Assembly (NCBI GenBank): GCA_025350305.1
Contig: JANXYC010000046.1
Coordinates: 1 to 64,000 of the forward strand
DNA from: Cyclobacteriaceae bacterium
Lineage (GTDB): Bacteria > Bacteroidota > Bacteroidia > Cytophagales > Cyclobacteriaceae
Direction: 5' to 3'
Length of the DNA stretch: 64,000 bases
Every line of letters starts with the position of its first letter. The stretch's first letter is position 1. A model generated the notes under the pieces. The model had not been told where the DNA came from, made no database searches, and saw nothing but the letters and a program-made list of their open reading frames with translations. The position numbers and the translations under genes are program-made. Of the stretch, positions 1 through 10,441 are shown piece after piece.

Positions 1-18
1 TGTTAAAGTATCCCTGAA

Positions 19-579
19 TCAGCTTCCCGTTACTACTTTTGCGAAACGGATTACTTTATCATTAAGCAGGTAGCCCTTCTCCACTACATCAATAATTTTC
101 CCTTTCAAGTCTTCTTCAGCAGGTACTTGTGTAATAGCTTCATGGAGGTCAGCGTTGAATACTGCACCTTTTGATATCTCCATGATTTTCACGCCATAAT
201 GTTCCAGTATCTTTTTGAATTTGTTTTGAATGAGGAAAAAACCTTCCGAGGCGCGCTCGTTGATTTCTTTGAATGATTTTTCTGCCCGTTCAAAATCATC
301 CAGGACGGGAAGGAGCGTCTTGAGTAACTGTTCGTTAGCCCCTTGAATCATGTCCAGTTTTTCTTTGGCCGTGCGTCGTCGGTGGTTTTCAAACTCCGCA
401 TACAAACGCACGTACTTGTCTTTGGCTTCTGCCAATTCGTCCTGTAGCTTTTTCAAGGGGTCCTTTTCAACCGAAGGGCTTTCTAACACTTCCTGTTCAT
501 CCTGCTGCATGGGTGGCGTTTCTGTTGTAGAATCCTCGTGTTTCTCCAATTCCGGATCAGATTCTGTCTTATTTTTCAT
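19..579 (-). CDS. grpE: Nucleotide exchange factor GrpE
   Basis: ORF protein with the GrpE pattern (KYVRLYAEFENHRRRTAKEK ... LLPVLDDFERA ... VFNADLHEAITQVPAE); start placed at MKNKTESD rather than the longest-ORF start. Confidence 0.95.
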   Translation of the reverse strand: MKNKTESDPELEKHEDSTTETPPMQQDEQEVLESPSVEKDPLKKLQDELAEAKDKYVRLYAEFENHRRRTAKEKLDMIQGANEQLLKTLLPVLDDFERAEKSFKEINERASEGFFLIQNKFKKILEHYGVKIMEISKGAVFNADLHEAITQVPAEEDLKGKIIDVVEKGYLLNDKVIRFAKVVTGS

Positions 580-717
580 CCTAGTTATGATATGCAAAGT
601 CGAAAATGACAAGAATTTTGCCAATTGGGAAACTGTGCCAAGATGACCTTATATTCCGGAGCTTGAGATCCAGATGTTTAGAATAGATAACGGTATTTTT
701 GTGTTGGTTCTCATTTT

Positions 718-732
718 GTAAACTTTGTTTAC
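718..732. promoter_or_regulatory. Perfect palindrome GTAAAC-TTT-GTTTAC overlapping a Bacteroidetes-type promoter (TAccTTTG)
   Basis: Sequence ttttGTAAACTTTGTTTACctttgctacgcacATG read directly, 14 nt upstream of the HigB-like start. Confidence 0.5.
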
Positions 733-745
733 CTTTGCTACGCAC

Positions 746-868
746 ATGAGAGTAATCGCCAAAAGTACGCTCCGGGCATTTTGGGAAAAACATGGAGATG
801 CAGAAGTGCCACTAAAAACTTGGTACAAGATTGTAGAGAGGGCTGATTGGAAAGACACTCATGATGTC
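746..868 (+). pseudogene. Truncated HigB-type mRNA interferase (5' fragment)
   Basis: MRVIAKSTLRAFWEKHGDAEVPLKTWYKIVERADWKDTHDV matches the N-terminus of HigB toxins; the remainder is missing and the ORF runs antisense into the obg 3' end. Confidence 0.7.
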
Positions 869-1858
869 CTAATGCAAACTCTTCCAAATCAAATCCTTCA
901 ACTCTGAAATTCCCTTATTGGTAATAGAAGAAATGAAGGAAAAGGGCAAGTTGGGTGGAAGCTCTTTTGTGATGGCCGCTTTCAGCTCCTCATCCAGGAG
1001 GTCAGATTTTGAAATGGCCAGGAGTCGCTTCTTGTCGAGCAACTCGGGGTTGTATTGTTTGAGTTCGTTCAGTAGAATATCATATTCCTTTTTGATATCA
1101 CCCGAATCAGCGGGTACCAAAAAAAGTAACAGCGCGTTTCGTTCAACGTGACGAAGAAAACGAATCCCAAGTCCCTTACCTTCGGAAGCACCTTCAATAA
1201 TACCGGGGATATCAGCCATCACAAAGGAGAGATTATCGCGGTACTGGACTACCCCAAGATTAGGAGTGAGGGTAGTGAAAGCATAGTCCGCGATCTTGGG
1301 TTTGGCAGCAGAAACTACTGAAAGCAATGTTGATTTTCCTGCATTTGGAAAGCCCACCAAACCGACATCCGCCAGCAGCTTGAGTTCAAGAATGATCCAT
1401 TCCTCTTTTCCCGCCTCACCAGGCTGTGCATACCGCGGTGCCTGCTGTGTGGAGGTTGCGAAAAAAGTATTTCCTTTTCCTCCACGACCACCGGGTGTCA
1501 GAATTACTTCCTCACCGTCCTTATTTATTTCACAGATAAATTCATTCGTATCGGCATGTCGGGCCACCGTTCCCAACGGAACTTCAATGATCTCATCTTT
1601 GCCGTCGGCGCCCGTGCGGTCCTGACCTTCACCACCGCCTCCATTTTCTGCATTGATGTGTTTCCTGAACTTCAGGTGAAGCAACGTCCAGAGATTGGAG
1701 CTCCCTTTGAGAATTATATGACCACCATGACCACCATCGCCACCATCCGGGCCACCTTTCTCCACAAATTTTTCGCGATGAAAATGCAAACAGCCCGCGC
1801 CACCGTTACCGGAGCGTGAGCGGAATTTTACATAGTCAATGAAGTTGGGATTGGACAT
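869..1858 (-). CDS. obgE: GTPase Obg/CgtA
   Basis: Gly-rich Obg fold ([30 protein letters not shown]) and G1 motif [11 protein letters not shown]. Confidence 0.97.
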   Translation of the reverse strand: MSNPNFIDYVKFRSRSGNGGAGCLHFHREKFVEKGGPDGGDGGHGGHIILKGSSNLWTLLHLKFRKHINAENGGGGEGQDRTGADGKDEIIEVPLGTVARHADTNEFICEINKDGEEVILTPGGRGGKGNTFFATSTQQAPRYAQPGEAGKEEWIILELKLLADVGLVGFPNAGKSTLLSVVSAAKPKIADYAFTTLTPNLGVVQYRDNLSFVMADIPGIIEGASEGKGLGIRFLRHVERNALLLFLVPADSGDIKKEYDILLNELKQYNPELLDKKRLLAISKSDLLDEELKAAITKELPPNLPFSFISSITNKGISELKDLIWKSLH

Positions 1859-1896
1859 GAGAAATTACGAATTACGAATAGGGTGGAGTTCTGAAA

Positions 1897-2469
1897 TCAA
1901 CTCACCTTATCGATGACTGCGCAAATGTTTTTGAAAATATCGTCGACTGCACCAATTCCATTCACGGTATTCAGCCTTCGCTGATTCTTGTAAAACGGGA
2001 GTACGTGAATGGTTTTGCTGAAATATTCGGTAATGCGCTTGTTGAGTTTTTCCTCTTCATCGTCTGCGCGGCTTTCGGTTGTTCTGCGTTTAGCGATGCG
2101 GCTGCGCAATTCGCCCTCGGTCACATCCAGGGCAATCACATGGTGAATTGCCGTTCCATTTTCCTTCATGAATTTATCAAGCGCTTCAGCCTGCGGCACT
2201 GTACGTGGGAAGCCATCGAACAGGAAGCCCTTCGCGTTCGGATTTTTATCGAGTTCCTCTTTCAACATGGCAATCGTAATATCATCAGGCACGAGTGCTC
2301 CGCTATTCATGATCTCTTTTACCCGCTTGCCCAACGGCGTATCGTTCTTGGTGTGCCAGCGAAAAAGATCACCAGTAGAAATATGAATAAAGCCGTATTT
2401 CTGGATGAGCTTGTCGCTTTGCGTGCCTTTGCCGGCACCGGGGGGGCCAAAGAGGACGATGTTGATCAT
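1897..2469 (-). CDS. adk: Adenylate kinase
   Basis: GPPGAGKGTQ P-loop, FLFDGFPRT. Confidence 0.97.
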   Translation of the reverse strand: MINIVLFGPPGAGKGTQSDKLIQKYGFIHISTGDLFRWHTKNDTPLGKRVKEIMNSGALVPDDITIAMLKEELDKNPNAKGFLFDGFPRTVPQAEALDKFMKENGTAIHHVIALDVTEGELRSRIAKRRTTESRADDEEEKLNKRITEYFSKTIHVLPFYKNQRRLNTVNGIGAVDDIFKNICAVIDKVS

Positions 2470-2654
2470 GACGGTAGTCTTTTAAAATAAAAAAAGTAAA
2501 AGACTGCCAAGATACCTCACCCCTGCCCGTGGTCCAAATGATTATGCCTGTACGGACCAGAAGTTGACAAGTTGGCAAAAAGCAATTGACACCATCATGC
2601 CTTGTCAAGTGGCCTTTGTCAATTGTCAATTAATTATTTCAGCAGTTGGTGTGA

Positions 2655-3203
2655 TTAGGTCTTGTTTTCAGAGGTAGGTAATACCTGCTTATAAAGGTCC
2701 CGGAGGTTGCGCCCAAGCCCATCATAATCCAAGCCATAGCCAAGAACGAATTCATTATCAAGTTCAAAGCCTACATACTTCACCTCGATATTTTTTTCGC
2801 GGGCACTTTGCTTGCGCAGCAGTGCGACAGCCTCAACGGACTTGGCTCCCCGGCCTTTCAGGTCTTCCATGATTTTTTGCAAGGTAAGGCCACTGTCAAC
2901 GATGTCTTCCACGATAATAATATCCAGGCCGAAAAGACTTTCGTCATGGCCAATGAGTGTCTTAAGCTGACCGGAGCTCGTGGTGCCGGAATAGGACGAT
3001 ATTTTTACAAAGGAAACCCGGCAGAGGACGGTGATATCTTTCAGCAGGTCGGAAGCAAACATAAACGATCCATTGAGGACAGGCAGGAAGACCGGCGTTT
3101 TGTGCTCGTAGTCTTTATTGATCTGGTCGGCCAGACTGGCTACTTTCTTTTCAATCCGATCGCCCGGGATGAACTTCTTAAATTCCAGGTCCTTGAGTTT
3201 CAT
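2655..3203 (-). CDS. hpt: Hypoxanthine phosphoribosyltransferase
   Basis: PRPP motif IIIVEDIVDSGLTL; YVGFELDNEFVLGYGLDYDGLGRNL. Confidence 0.93.
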   Translation of the reverse strand: MKLKDLEFKKFIPGDRIEKKVASLADQINKDYEHKTPVFLPVLNGSFMFASDLLKDITVLCRVSFVKISSYSGTTSSGQLKTLIGHDESLFGLDIIIVEDIVDSGLTLQKIMEDLKGRGAKSVEAVALLRKQSAREKNIEVKYVGFELDNEFVLGYGLDYDGLGRNLRDLYKQVLPTSENKT

Positions 3204-3310
3204 GCATGAATCAAACAACCGCAAAGATAAGGTGAGTTGGGAACTAATGATTCATCCGAAGGGCAGGATTATTTTAGTTATTTCAACAACATCATTAGCA
3301 AAACCACTTT

Positions 3311-4666
3311 TTAATAACTATCACCCACTGCAAACTCATTTTTTCGATACATCCATTGACCTTTCGTAAAATCAGGGAACGGCACACTTTCGCCACCCAT
3401 TTGAATGGATGTTTCTGACAACGGTGTAATGGCACTCCAGGTCACAGCGTCGTACACGTCCTGAGGCGTGTTGGTTTTCCGTTTGGCCGCTTCAACAAAT
3501 GCGTTTAGTACAAACCAATCCATTCCTCCGTGACCCGCGCCGGATGCGTCACTTCCATATTTTTTCCATAGGGGATGATCATACTTGTCGAGCCACCCTT
3601 GAGCGTCTTCCCACCGGTGTACGTCCTTGCTTTGACCTTCGATATAGATGGACTTATTCACATCCATCCAAATACCGTTGGTTCCCTGTACCCGGAAGCC
3701 AATGGAATAGGGCCTCGGCAAATTCGTGTCATGCTGCAGTAAAATGGTTTCATCACCTGCCGTTCGGATCATGGTCGTGACAATATCACCCAGCTTGAAA
3801 TTGACCTTTGCGTTCGGATGACTTTCTCCACCTTTTTTGACTATGTAGTTATGCAGGCCCCGTGACTTGGTGGAATAAGAAACCAATTGCGTAAAGCGAT
3901 TGCCGCGATTAATGTTGAGCATCATGGCAAGGGGACCGATACCGTGCGTTGGATAAAGATCGCCATTCCGGTTCACCGAATGCTGCGTGCGCCAATGCGC
4001 TTCTGAGAAACCGTTCTCCCCAAACTCCACACCGCCTCCGTATGCGGTTTTTCCATCGTTAAATTTCACTTCACGCAAATCGTGCTGATAGCCTCCCTGG
4101 AGGTGGACCAGTTCACCGAACACATTTTGTCGCACCATATTCATCACAGCCATCACATCGCGGCGGTAACAAACATTCTCCAGCATCATAAGAGGCATTC
4201 CTGTGCGTTCACTGGTATGGACCAGTTCCCAGCACTCTTCGATGGTCATCCCTGTGATGACTTCGCAGCCGATATATTTTTTGGCGTTCATCGCATCAAG
4301 ACACATTACTGTATGCCACTCCCAGGGTGTTGCGATGATGACGGCGTCAATGTCTTTATTCTCCAACAGTTTTTTATATCCTTGCGTCCCATCGAGGATG
4401 ATCTGCGGCCTGGGTCTGCCGGATTTGCTGACCAGTTGGAGGGCCATGTCCATCATGCGTTGCTGGATATCACATAGAGCGATAACTTCGACGTCATTTC
4501 GCTGCAGCGCAAGTTCAAGATGATTTTGCCCGCGCAGGCCAACACCTATAAAACCTAATCGAAGTTTTGATTCTTTGTCTTTGGCAAAAATAGTTTGAGA
4601 CGGAAGAATGGTGAGGCCGGCACCGGCGATGGCGGCGGTTTTAATAAAGTGTCTGCGGGAGTTCAT
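3311..4666 (-). CDS. Gfo/Idh/MocA family oxidoreductase (GH109-like), Tat-type N-terminus
   Basis: MNSRRHFIKTAAIAGAGLTILP; GFIGVGLRGQNHLELAL Rossmann; CEVITGMTIEECWELV. Confidence 0.85.
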   Translation of the reverse strand: MNSRRHFIKTAAIAGAGLTILPSQTIFAKDKESKLRLGFIGVGLRGQNHLELALQRNDVEVIALCDIQQRMMDMALQLVSKSGRPRPQIILDGTQGYKKLLENKDIDAVIIATPWEWHTVMCLDAMNAKKYIGCEVITGMTIEECWELVHTSERTGMPLMMLENVCYRRDVMAVMNMVRQNVFGELVHLQGGYQHDLREVKFNDGKTAYGGGVEFGENGFSEAHWRTQHSVNRNGDLYPTHGIGPLAMMLNINRGNRFTQLVSYSTKSRGLHNYIVKKGGESHPNAKVNFKLGDIVTTMIRTAGDETILLQHDTNLPRPYSIGFRVQGTNGIWMDVNKSIYIEGQSKDVHRWEDAQGWLDKYDHPLWKKYGSDASGAGHGGMDWFVLNAFVEAAKRKTNTPQDVYDAVTWSAITPLSETSIQMGGESVPFPDFTKGQWMYRKNEFAVGDSY

Positions 4667-4794
4667 GGGTATTAATTTGAAGATTTGAAAATTATATAAT
4701 TTGAAAATGGGATTCGTTAAAACAATAATAGAAAGATTCTTGATTTAAGGAGAGGCCTAATCTTCAAATCAGTCAATCTTCAAATCTTCAAATT

Positions 4795-5706
4795 TCACAG
4801 CTCCTTCATCAACCACCCGTACAATTCAATCATTGAGTCGATGTCTTTCTTATGCACTTTTTCATGGGGCGTGTGTGCATACTGCTCCGGGGCACCGACA
4901 AAACACCAATCGATGGGATAAGGAGCCCTTTGCAACTCACCGCCATCGCTGGAACCCATTCCCTCCACCTCCAGCTGATGCATTACTTTGTGTTTCCTGG
5001 CGATGGTGATGATACGATCTATGAATTCCTTCCTGGGAATGCTACGGTCGCGCAACGAGATCGCCACACCTTTACCGTGCTCTACCCCATCGGACACCCA
5101 GGTGATATCAGAAATCAGCGCTCGCTGCACCCCCCACGATTCATAAACAAATTTGGCCAGGTAGGATGCGGAGCCACCACCGTGTTCTTCCCAGCAACTG
5201 AACACGATCACGCCATCTTTTAGTTTTTCTGCTACTTTGAGGGCAGCATAAATTCCGAGCCGGTCATCCAGGTAGGCCGATTCGATGTAAAGTTTTGATT
5301 CTTTGAAGTTGATCTTATACGAAAGCGGCGTTCCGCGTTCGATCGGCCTTCCAAATTTGTAGAATGCATGGTGGTCTTTATCAAATTCCAACTCGCAATC
5401 GATCGGACCATGCTGGTCGTGACCTACCAGCCGTGTGCCTGATTCAGCATCCGGGCTGCCCACGGAAAGCAATTGATTGAAATAGCGAACGGTGAAACCC
5501 ACGGTATCCATGTGAGCAAAAATGGCGGTTCGTGGTTTCCCAAATTTCAGGACAATGCAATCTTGGAAGTCGTTGCCCTGAAAAATTTCAGGCTTTACTT
5601 TCCAGTTCTTTTTTTCTTTTTGAATATAGCGAAGTAAAAAATCACGGACTGCCGCCTCATGACCGGACGTTCCTGGAATCGAACATAGCTCTTGAAGAAG
5701 TCCCAT
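4795..5706 (-). CDS. M20/M42-type metallo-aminopeptidase
   Basis: CSIPGTSGHEAAVRDFL; AIFAHMDTVGF; DDRLGIYAAL; SCWEEHGGGSA. Confidence 0.8.
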   Translation of the reverse strand: MGLLQELCSIPGTSGHEAAVRDFLLRYIQKEKKNWKVKPEIFQGNDFQDCIVLKFGKPRTAIFAHMDTVGFTVRYFNQLLSVGSPDAESGTRLVGHDQHGPIDCELEFDKDHHAFYKFGRPIERGTPLSYKINFKESKLYIESAYLDDRLGIYAALKVAEKLKDGVIVFSCWEEHGGGSASYLAKFVYESWGVQRALISDITWVSDGVEHGKGVAISLRDRSIPRKEFIDRIITIARKHKVMHQLEVEGMGSSDGGELQRAPYPIDWCFVGAPEQYAHTPHEKVHKKDIDSMIELYGWLMKEL

Positions 5707-5846
5707 GGGATTTTTGATGGACGAAATTACTAAAATAAAGTTTGTGAAAGGCGCTAAACAATATGAAGAGGGTCAGACAAAAAAATGATAAATTGTAGGG
5801 CCATGACTTTTGAAAAGTTACCTTTAAAATAAATAACTCCCGACTT

Positions 5847-7559
5847 ATGAATCTGAATATTGATGCTGAAAAGCAAAATAAGTATGATGCGATCGTGGTA
5901 GGCACAGGCATCAGTGGCGGATGGGCGGCAAAAGAGCTGACTGAAAAGGGATTGAAGACATTAGTTCTTGAACGAGGAAGGGACGTGAAGCACATCGTGG
6001 ATTACCCCACCATGACAAAAGACCCCTGGCAACTTCCTCATGCGGGTAAGCTTTCTCATGAAGAATTGAAACTATACCCCGTGCAGTCAAGAACATTCTG
6101 GGTAAATCAAGCCAATAAACATTTCTATGTCAATGACCTTGAGAATCCGTACACAGAAATTAAGCCGTTCGATTGGATCCGGGGTTATCACGTCGGAGGG
6201 CGCTCTATCATCTGGGGTAAGCAAACCTATCGATTATCCGATCTGGATTTTGAAGCAAATAGCAAGGATGGAATGGGTATTGATTGGCCTATCCGGTACA
6301 AAGACATTTCACCCTGGTACGATTATGTTGAATCCTACATTGGGGTCAGCGGTCGGGCCGAAGGGCTGGTGCATCTTCCGGATGGAAAATTTCTGCCCCC
6401 CATGGAAATGAACTGCGTGGAGGAAGTATTTCGCGATCAGGTGTCGAAGAAATTTGATGGAAGAAAAGTAACCATTGGTCGGGTGGCGCATGTTACTTCC
6501 CCGCTCGCCCATGATCCCAGCCGCGGGGTTTGCCAATCAAGGAACTTGTGCGACCGTGGCTGCCCGTATGGTGCGTATTTCAGCAGCAATGCTTCCACAT
6601 TACCGGCAGCGATGAAGACCGGCAATATGACGCTGCGACCATATTCCATTGTTCATTCCATTATCTATGATGAGAAAATGGGAAAAGCCGTTGGTGTGAA
6701 AGTTTTAGATGCTGAAACGAAAGAAGAAATTGATTTTTTTGCACCGGTACTATTCCTTAATGCTTCAACGTTGGGCAGCACATTTATTTTGTTGAACTCT
6801 GTCTCCAGTCGTTTTCCAAATGGATTAGGTAATGCCAGCGATCAATTGGGACGCAATTTGATGGACCACCAATATCGGGCCGGAGCGGAAGGTGATGTAG
6901 ATGGGTTTGAAGATAGATATTATGTCGGGCGCAGACCCAACGGCATTTATATTCCGCGATTTAGAAATGTCGGCAAGGACAAACGAACAGACTATCTAAG
7001 GGGATTTGGGTATCAAGGAGGCGGTAGCCGCGAAGGATGGATGCGGGGTGTTGCTGAATTGGCCTTTGGAGCTGACCTGAAAGAAGCGCTCACCACTCCC
7101 GGTAACTGGAGATTCGGCATTACCGGTTTTGGCGAATGTTTGCCGTACTCCGACAACAGGGTAACCCTAAACAAAGACAAAAGAGATATTCATGGATTGC
7201 CTACTTTAAGCGTTGATGCAGAGTGGAAGGAAAATGAAAAGGCCATGCGTAAAGACATGAAAGTGGCCGCTGCAGAAATGTTAGAGGCAGCGGGATTCAA
7301 GAATGTAAAGATGTATGACGGCGCTGATAACATTGGGTTGGGCATTCACGAAATGGGAACGGCCCGAATGGGTCTTGATCCGAAGACGTCCGTGTTGAAT
7401 AAGTGGAACCAGGTTCATGAAGTGCCCAATGTCTTTGTAACGGACGGCGCGGCGATGACCTCTTCAGCGTGTCAAAACCCGTCTCTTACTTACATGGCAA
7501 TGACAGCCCGTGCAGCGGACCATGCGGTGAGTGAATTAAAGAAAGGAAATTTAAAATAG
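5847..7559 (+). CDS. GMC family oxidoreductase
   Basis: IVVGTGISGGWAAKELTEKGLKTLVLERG FAD motif; C-terminal GMC signature HEMGTARMG...VFVTDGAAMTSSACQNPSLTYMAMTARAA. Confidence 0.92.
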   Translation: MNLNIDAEKQNKYDAIVVGTGISGGWAAKELTEKGLKTLVLERGRDVKHIVDYPTMTKDPWQLPHAGKLSHEELKLYPVQSRTFWVNQANKHFYVNDLENPYTEIKPFDWIRGYHVGGRSIIWGKQTYRLSDLDFEANSKDGMGIDWPIRYKDISPWYDYVESYIGVSGRAEGLVHLPDGKFLPPMEMNCVEEVFRDQVSKKFDGRKVTIGRVAHVTSPLAHDPSRGVCQSRNLCDRGCPYGAYFSSNASTLPAAMKTGNMTLRPYSIVHSIIYDEKMGKAVGVKVLDAETKEEIDFFAPVLFLNASTLGSTFILLNSVSSRFPNGLGNASDQLGRNLMDHQYRAGAEGDVDGFEDRYYVGRRPNGIYIPRFRNVGKDKRTDYLRGFGYQGGGSREGWMRGVAELAFGADLKEALTTPGNWRFGITGFGECLPYSDNRVTLNKDKRDIHGLPTLSVDAEWKENEKAMRKDMKVAAAEMLEAAGFKNVKMYDGADNIGLGIHEMGTARMGLDPKTSVLNKWNQVHEVPNVFVTDGAAMTSSACQNPSLTYMAMTARAADHAVSELKKGNLK

Positions 7560-7574
7560 TCCAAAAAAAATTAT

Positions 7575-8177
7575 ATGAACAGAAGAGAAGTACTTCAACG
7601 AACGGCCATGGTGTTGGGCTATGCAGTTTCCGGTCCTGCATTGGCTGGAATTTTGAACGGATGCAAAGCGACACCTGAGCTCGCGTATAAGCCTGAATTC
7701 TTCAATGAAAATCAGGCCCGGCTTATAAGCGAGCTGGCGGAAATTATTATTCCAAAGACCACCACGCCTGGAGCAAAAGAGGCGGGCGTTCCTGGATTCA
7801 TGGATGGTATGCTGAAAGAAGTTTTTCCTAAAGAAGACCAGGATATGTTTCTTCAAGGCTTGACGGCATTTGACAAAGACGCGAAGGAAACTTTCGGCGA
7901 TTCTTTTGTTGAATGCGAGCCTGCTGATAGAGTGGCTCATGTAAAAAAACATCATGATGCTGCTCTCGCCAATTCGGATGATCGCGGATCGGCCGGTTGG
8001 TGGAACTCAGGCAATGCGGCGGACAAACCTTTTATAGTAAAATTCAAAGAGCTTACCATTCTTGGATTTTTCTCGAGTGAAGCAGGCGCAACCCAGGTAT
8101 TGCAATACAATCCTGTGCCCGGACCTTATAAAGGCTGTGTACCCCTGTCTGAGGTTGGAAAAGCCTGGGCTACCTAA
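7575..8177 (+). CDS. Gluconate 2-dehydrogenase subunit 3 family protein
   Basis: Twin-Arg-like N-terminus, lipobox-like LNGCK, ELAEIIIPKTTTPGAKEAGVPGFMDGML; adjacent to the GMC subunit. Confidence 0.88.
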   Translation: MNRREVLQRTAMVLGYAVSGPALAGILNGCKATPELAYKPEFFNENQARLISELAEIIIPKTTTPGAKEAGVPGFMDGMLKEVFPKEDQDMFLQGLTAFDKDAKETFGDSFVECEPADRVAHVKKHHDAALANSDDRGSAGWWNSGNAADKPFIVKFKELTILGFFSSEAGATQVLQYNPVPGPYKGCVPLSEVGKAWAT

Positions 8178-9151
8178 GAAGCCTTCGCCATCTCCCAACC
8201 AATGATGCTTTTTTTCCGTGTGGCGGTCCACCGATACTCACCTAGAATACCATCTTTGCGAATCACGCGATGGCACGGAATGAGGTAGGCGATATGATTG
8301 GAGCCAACGGCTGAGCCTACTGCTTGCATCGCTTTAGGATTCTTAATTTTTTCCGCAATGTTCTGGTAGGTTGTCACACTACCGATGGGCACTCGCAGCA
8401 GCGCTTCCCAAACTTTTATCTGAAAGTTGGTGCCCTTCACAAACGCATGAATCTTACTTTGCGGCCCGATCGCTATCGGGGCGGCTTCGCGGTTAAAAAT
8501 CTCTTCGACAATGTCTAAAGTCAATACCTGATCTTGATGGTAAACGGATTGATGCCAATGTTCTTTCATTTTCTCCATTTCCACTTTTGGATCATCTCCT
8601 ATGCTAACAAACGATAACCAGCAAATACCTCGCTTTGTTACGCCGATCAGGCACGTACCGAAAGGAGTTTCATGAAAGCCATATTCTATCCGGATGCCTG
8701 CGCCGTGTAGTTTGTATTCCTGTGGCGTCACAGCTTCCAGTGTTGTGAAGAGATCGTACACCCTCGATTGACTTGACAACCCGGCCGATTCTGCTGCCTC
8801 AACGATATTTTTTGACTCTTGAAGCTTTGCTTTCAGAAAATCCACAGTCAGATGTTGTAGGAACCGCTTGGGACTGATACCTGCCCAGTCAGTGAAAATT
8901 CGTTGAAAATGGAACGGGCTCAGATGCACTTTTTCAGCGACTTCGTCAAGTTCGGGCTGGTGCTGAAAGTTTTCTTCGAGGAACTTAATGGCCTGTTCGA
9001 TCCGCTGATAATTAATGTTAGTTTCGGTTGACACAATCATAAAGCTATTGTTTTTTGATGGACCAAAGGTGCCGCGTTTTAGAAAATTGCTCAACCTGTT
9101 TCTTGCTGATAATGTGGGGCCAAAATCCAGATTATAAGTTTTCTCCATCAT
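8174..9151 (-). CDS. AraC-type HTH fused to methylated-DNA-[protein]-cysteine S-methyltransferase (Ada-like)
   Basis: HTH LDEVAEKVHLSPFHFQRIFTDWAGISPKRFLQ; MGMT active site IPCHRV. The N-terminal Ada phosphotriester-repair domain is absent. Confidence 0.9.
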   Translation of the reverse strand: MMEKTYNLDFGPTLSARNRLSNFLKRGTFGPSKNNSFMIVSTETNINYQRIEQAIKFLEENFQHQPELDEVAEKVHLSPFHFQRIFTDWAGISPKRFLQHLTVDFLKAKLQESKNIVEAAESAGLSSQSRVYDLFTTLEAVTPQEYKLHGAGIRIEYGFHETPFGTCLIGVTKRGICWLSFVSIGDDPKVEMEKMKEHWHQSVYHQDQVLTLDIVEEIFNREAAPIAIGPQSKIHAFVKGTNFQIKVWEALLRVPIGSVTTYQNIAEKIKNPKAMQAVGSAVGSNHIAYLIPCHRVIRKDGILGEYRWTATRKKSIIGWEMAKAS

Positions 9152-9180
9152 GATCTATATTTGTCGAAACACCTTTCTCT

Positions 9181-10083
9181 ATGAAAAAAATCACTTTGGT
9201 CAACCTTATCGTTCTATTTTCAGCTCACTTGCTGGCTCAACAAAATCCGGATACAGTAAAAATCCGCCCGGTAAAAGTAGCCGAGAATATCTATATGCTG
9301 AAAGGTTCCGGCGGCAACATTGGCGTCTTCATCGGCAAAGAAGGAACGCTGATGATCGATAACCAGTTCTCACCCCTTTCCAATAAAATCAACGGTGCCA
9401 TTAAAACCCTTGATCCGGGAGAAATTCGTTTCCTCATCAACACGCACATCCATGGAGACCACTCCGGTGGAAATGAAAATTTCAAACGCATGGGCGTGAC
9501 TATTGTGGCGCATGATATTGTGAGAGAAAGAATGAGCAGGGAACAGGTGAATAAGACTCTTAATCGGGTGACTCCAGCGCGGGAAAAGGATGCCCTTCCG
9601 GTGATCACGTTCGCGAACAAATTAAACTTCCACCTGAATGATGAAGATATTGAATTGATTCACTTTGATCCGGCGCACACGGATGGTGACGTATTGGTTC
9701 ATTTCAGGAATGGCAACGTGTATCACACCGGCGACATGTTCGTGCGGTATGGCTATCCATTTATTGACGTTTCAAGCGGCGGTATGGTTAACGGCTTTAT
9801 CTCTTCGTTGGACAAAATGCTGGGCATGATGGATGACAATTCTAAAATAATACCCGGGCATGGGGAGGTTTGCACAAAAGCCGACGTAAAGATTTTCCGC
9901 GACAAGATCGCCGACATCCGCGACCAGGTGGCTGCTGCATTGAAGAAGGGAAAGAAGATTGAAGACATTCCCGCTATGGGCATTACAGACAAGTATGATA
10001 CGGAGTGGGGGAAGGGATTCGTAAAGGGAAAAGATTTTGTTTTGTTGATCGCGACTGACCTGAAGCCCCCAACAGGAAAGTAA
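9181..10083 (+). CDS. MBL-fold metallo-hydrolase (secreted)
   Basis: Signal peptide; NTHIHGDHSGGNENF; HTGDMF; IIPGHGEV. Confidence 0.88.
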   Translation: MKKITLVNLIVLFSAHLLAQQNPDTVKIRPVKVAENIYMLKGSGGNIGVFIGKEGTLMIDNQFSPLSNKINGAIKTLDPGEIRFLINTHIHGDHSGGNENFKRMGVTIVAHDIVRERMSREQVNKTLNRVTPAREKDALPVITFANKLNFHLNDEDIELIHFDPAHTDGDVLVHFRNGNVYHTGDMFVRYGYPFIDVSSGGMVNGFISSLDKMLGMMDDNSKIIPGHGEVCTKADVKIFRDKIADIRDQVAAALKKGKKIEDIPAMGITDKYDTEWGKGFVKGKDFVLLIATDLKPPTGK

Positions 10084-10095
10084 ATCAGGGTTGTT

Positions 10096-10172
10096 TGCCA
10101 CAGATGACACGGATTACCGCGGACCTGCCTGCAGATTTTTTTCTGCGGTAATCCGTGCAATCAGTGGCTAAT
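10096..10172. repeat. Long imperfect inverted repeat (tgccacagatgacacggattaccgcgga ... tctgcggtaatccgtgcaatcagtggcta)
   Basis: Arms read directly; roughly 27-bp imperfect stem. Confidence 0.75.
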
Positions 10173-10441
10173 TAACTAACCTACTAATTTTCCACCGAAC
10201 GTATTCACTGCGCAAACAATGACCACAAGGGCGGAACCCGTTCTGAATAGCTTCTGATTCATTTTTGAAAAAAAACACGATTTGCTTTCTTCATTGTTTT
10301 CCCCGACAGGCACGAGAGTGTTCCATAAATTTTTAACGACAAGTTACCCGCCATGGTGACCTTCTTATCGTGAATCAATTCGCGAAGATAAAAATGATTC
10401 AAGTCACGGTGCCGTATCATTGCTAAATCCCTGATTAATTC

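Noticed and set aside
1296-2490. Plus-strand ORFs opposite obg and adk (for example 2005-2490, 161 aa)
   Set aside because: Shadow ORFs antisense to strongly recognised conserved genes; no domain of their own.
5657-5995. 112-aa minus-strand ORF between peptidase and GMC genes
   Set aside because: Low-complexity, overlaps two recognised genes on both sides.
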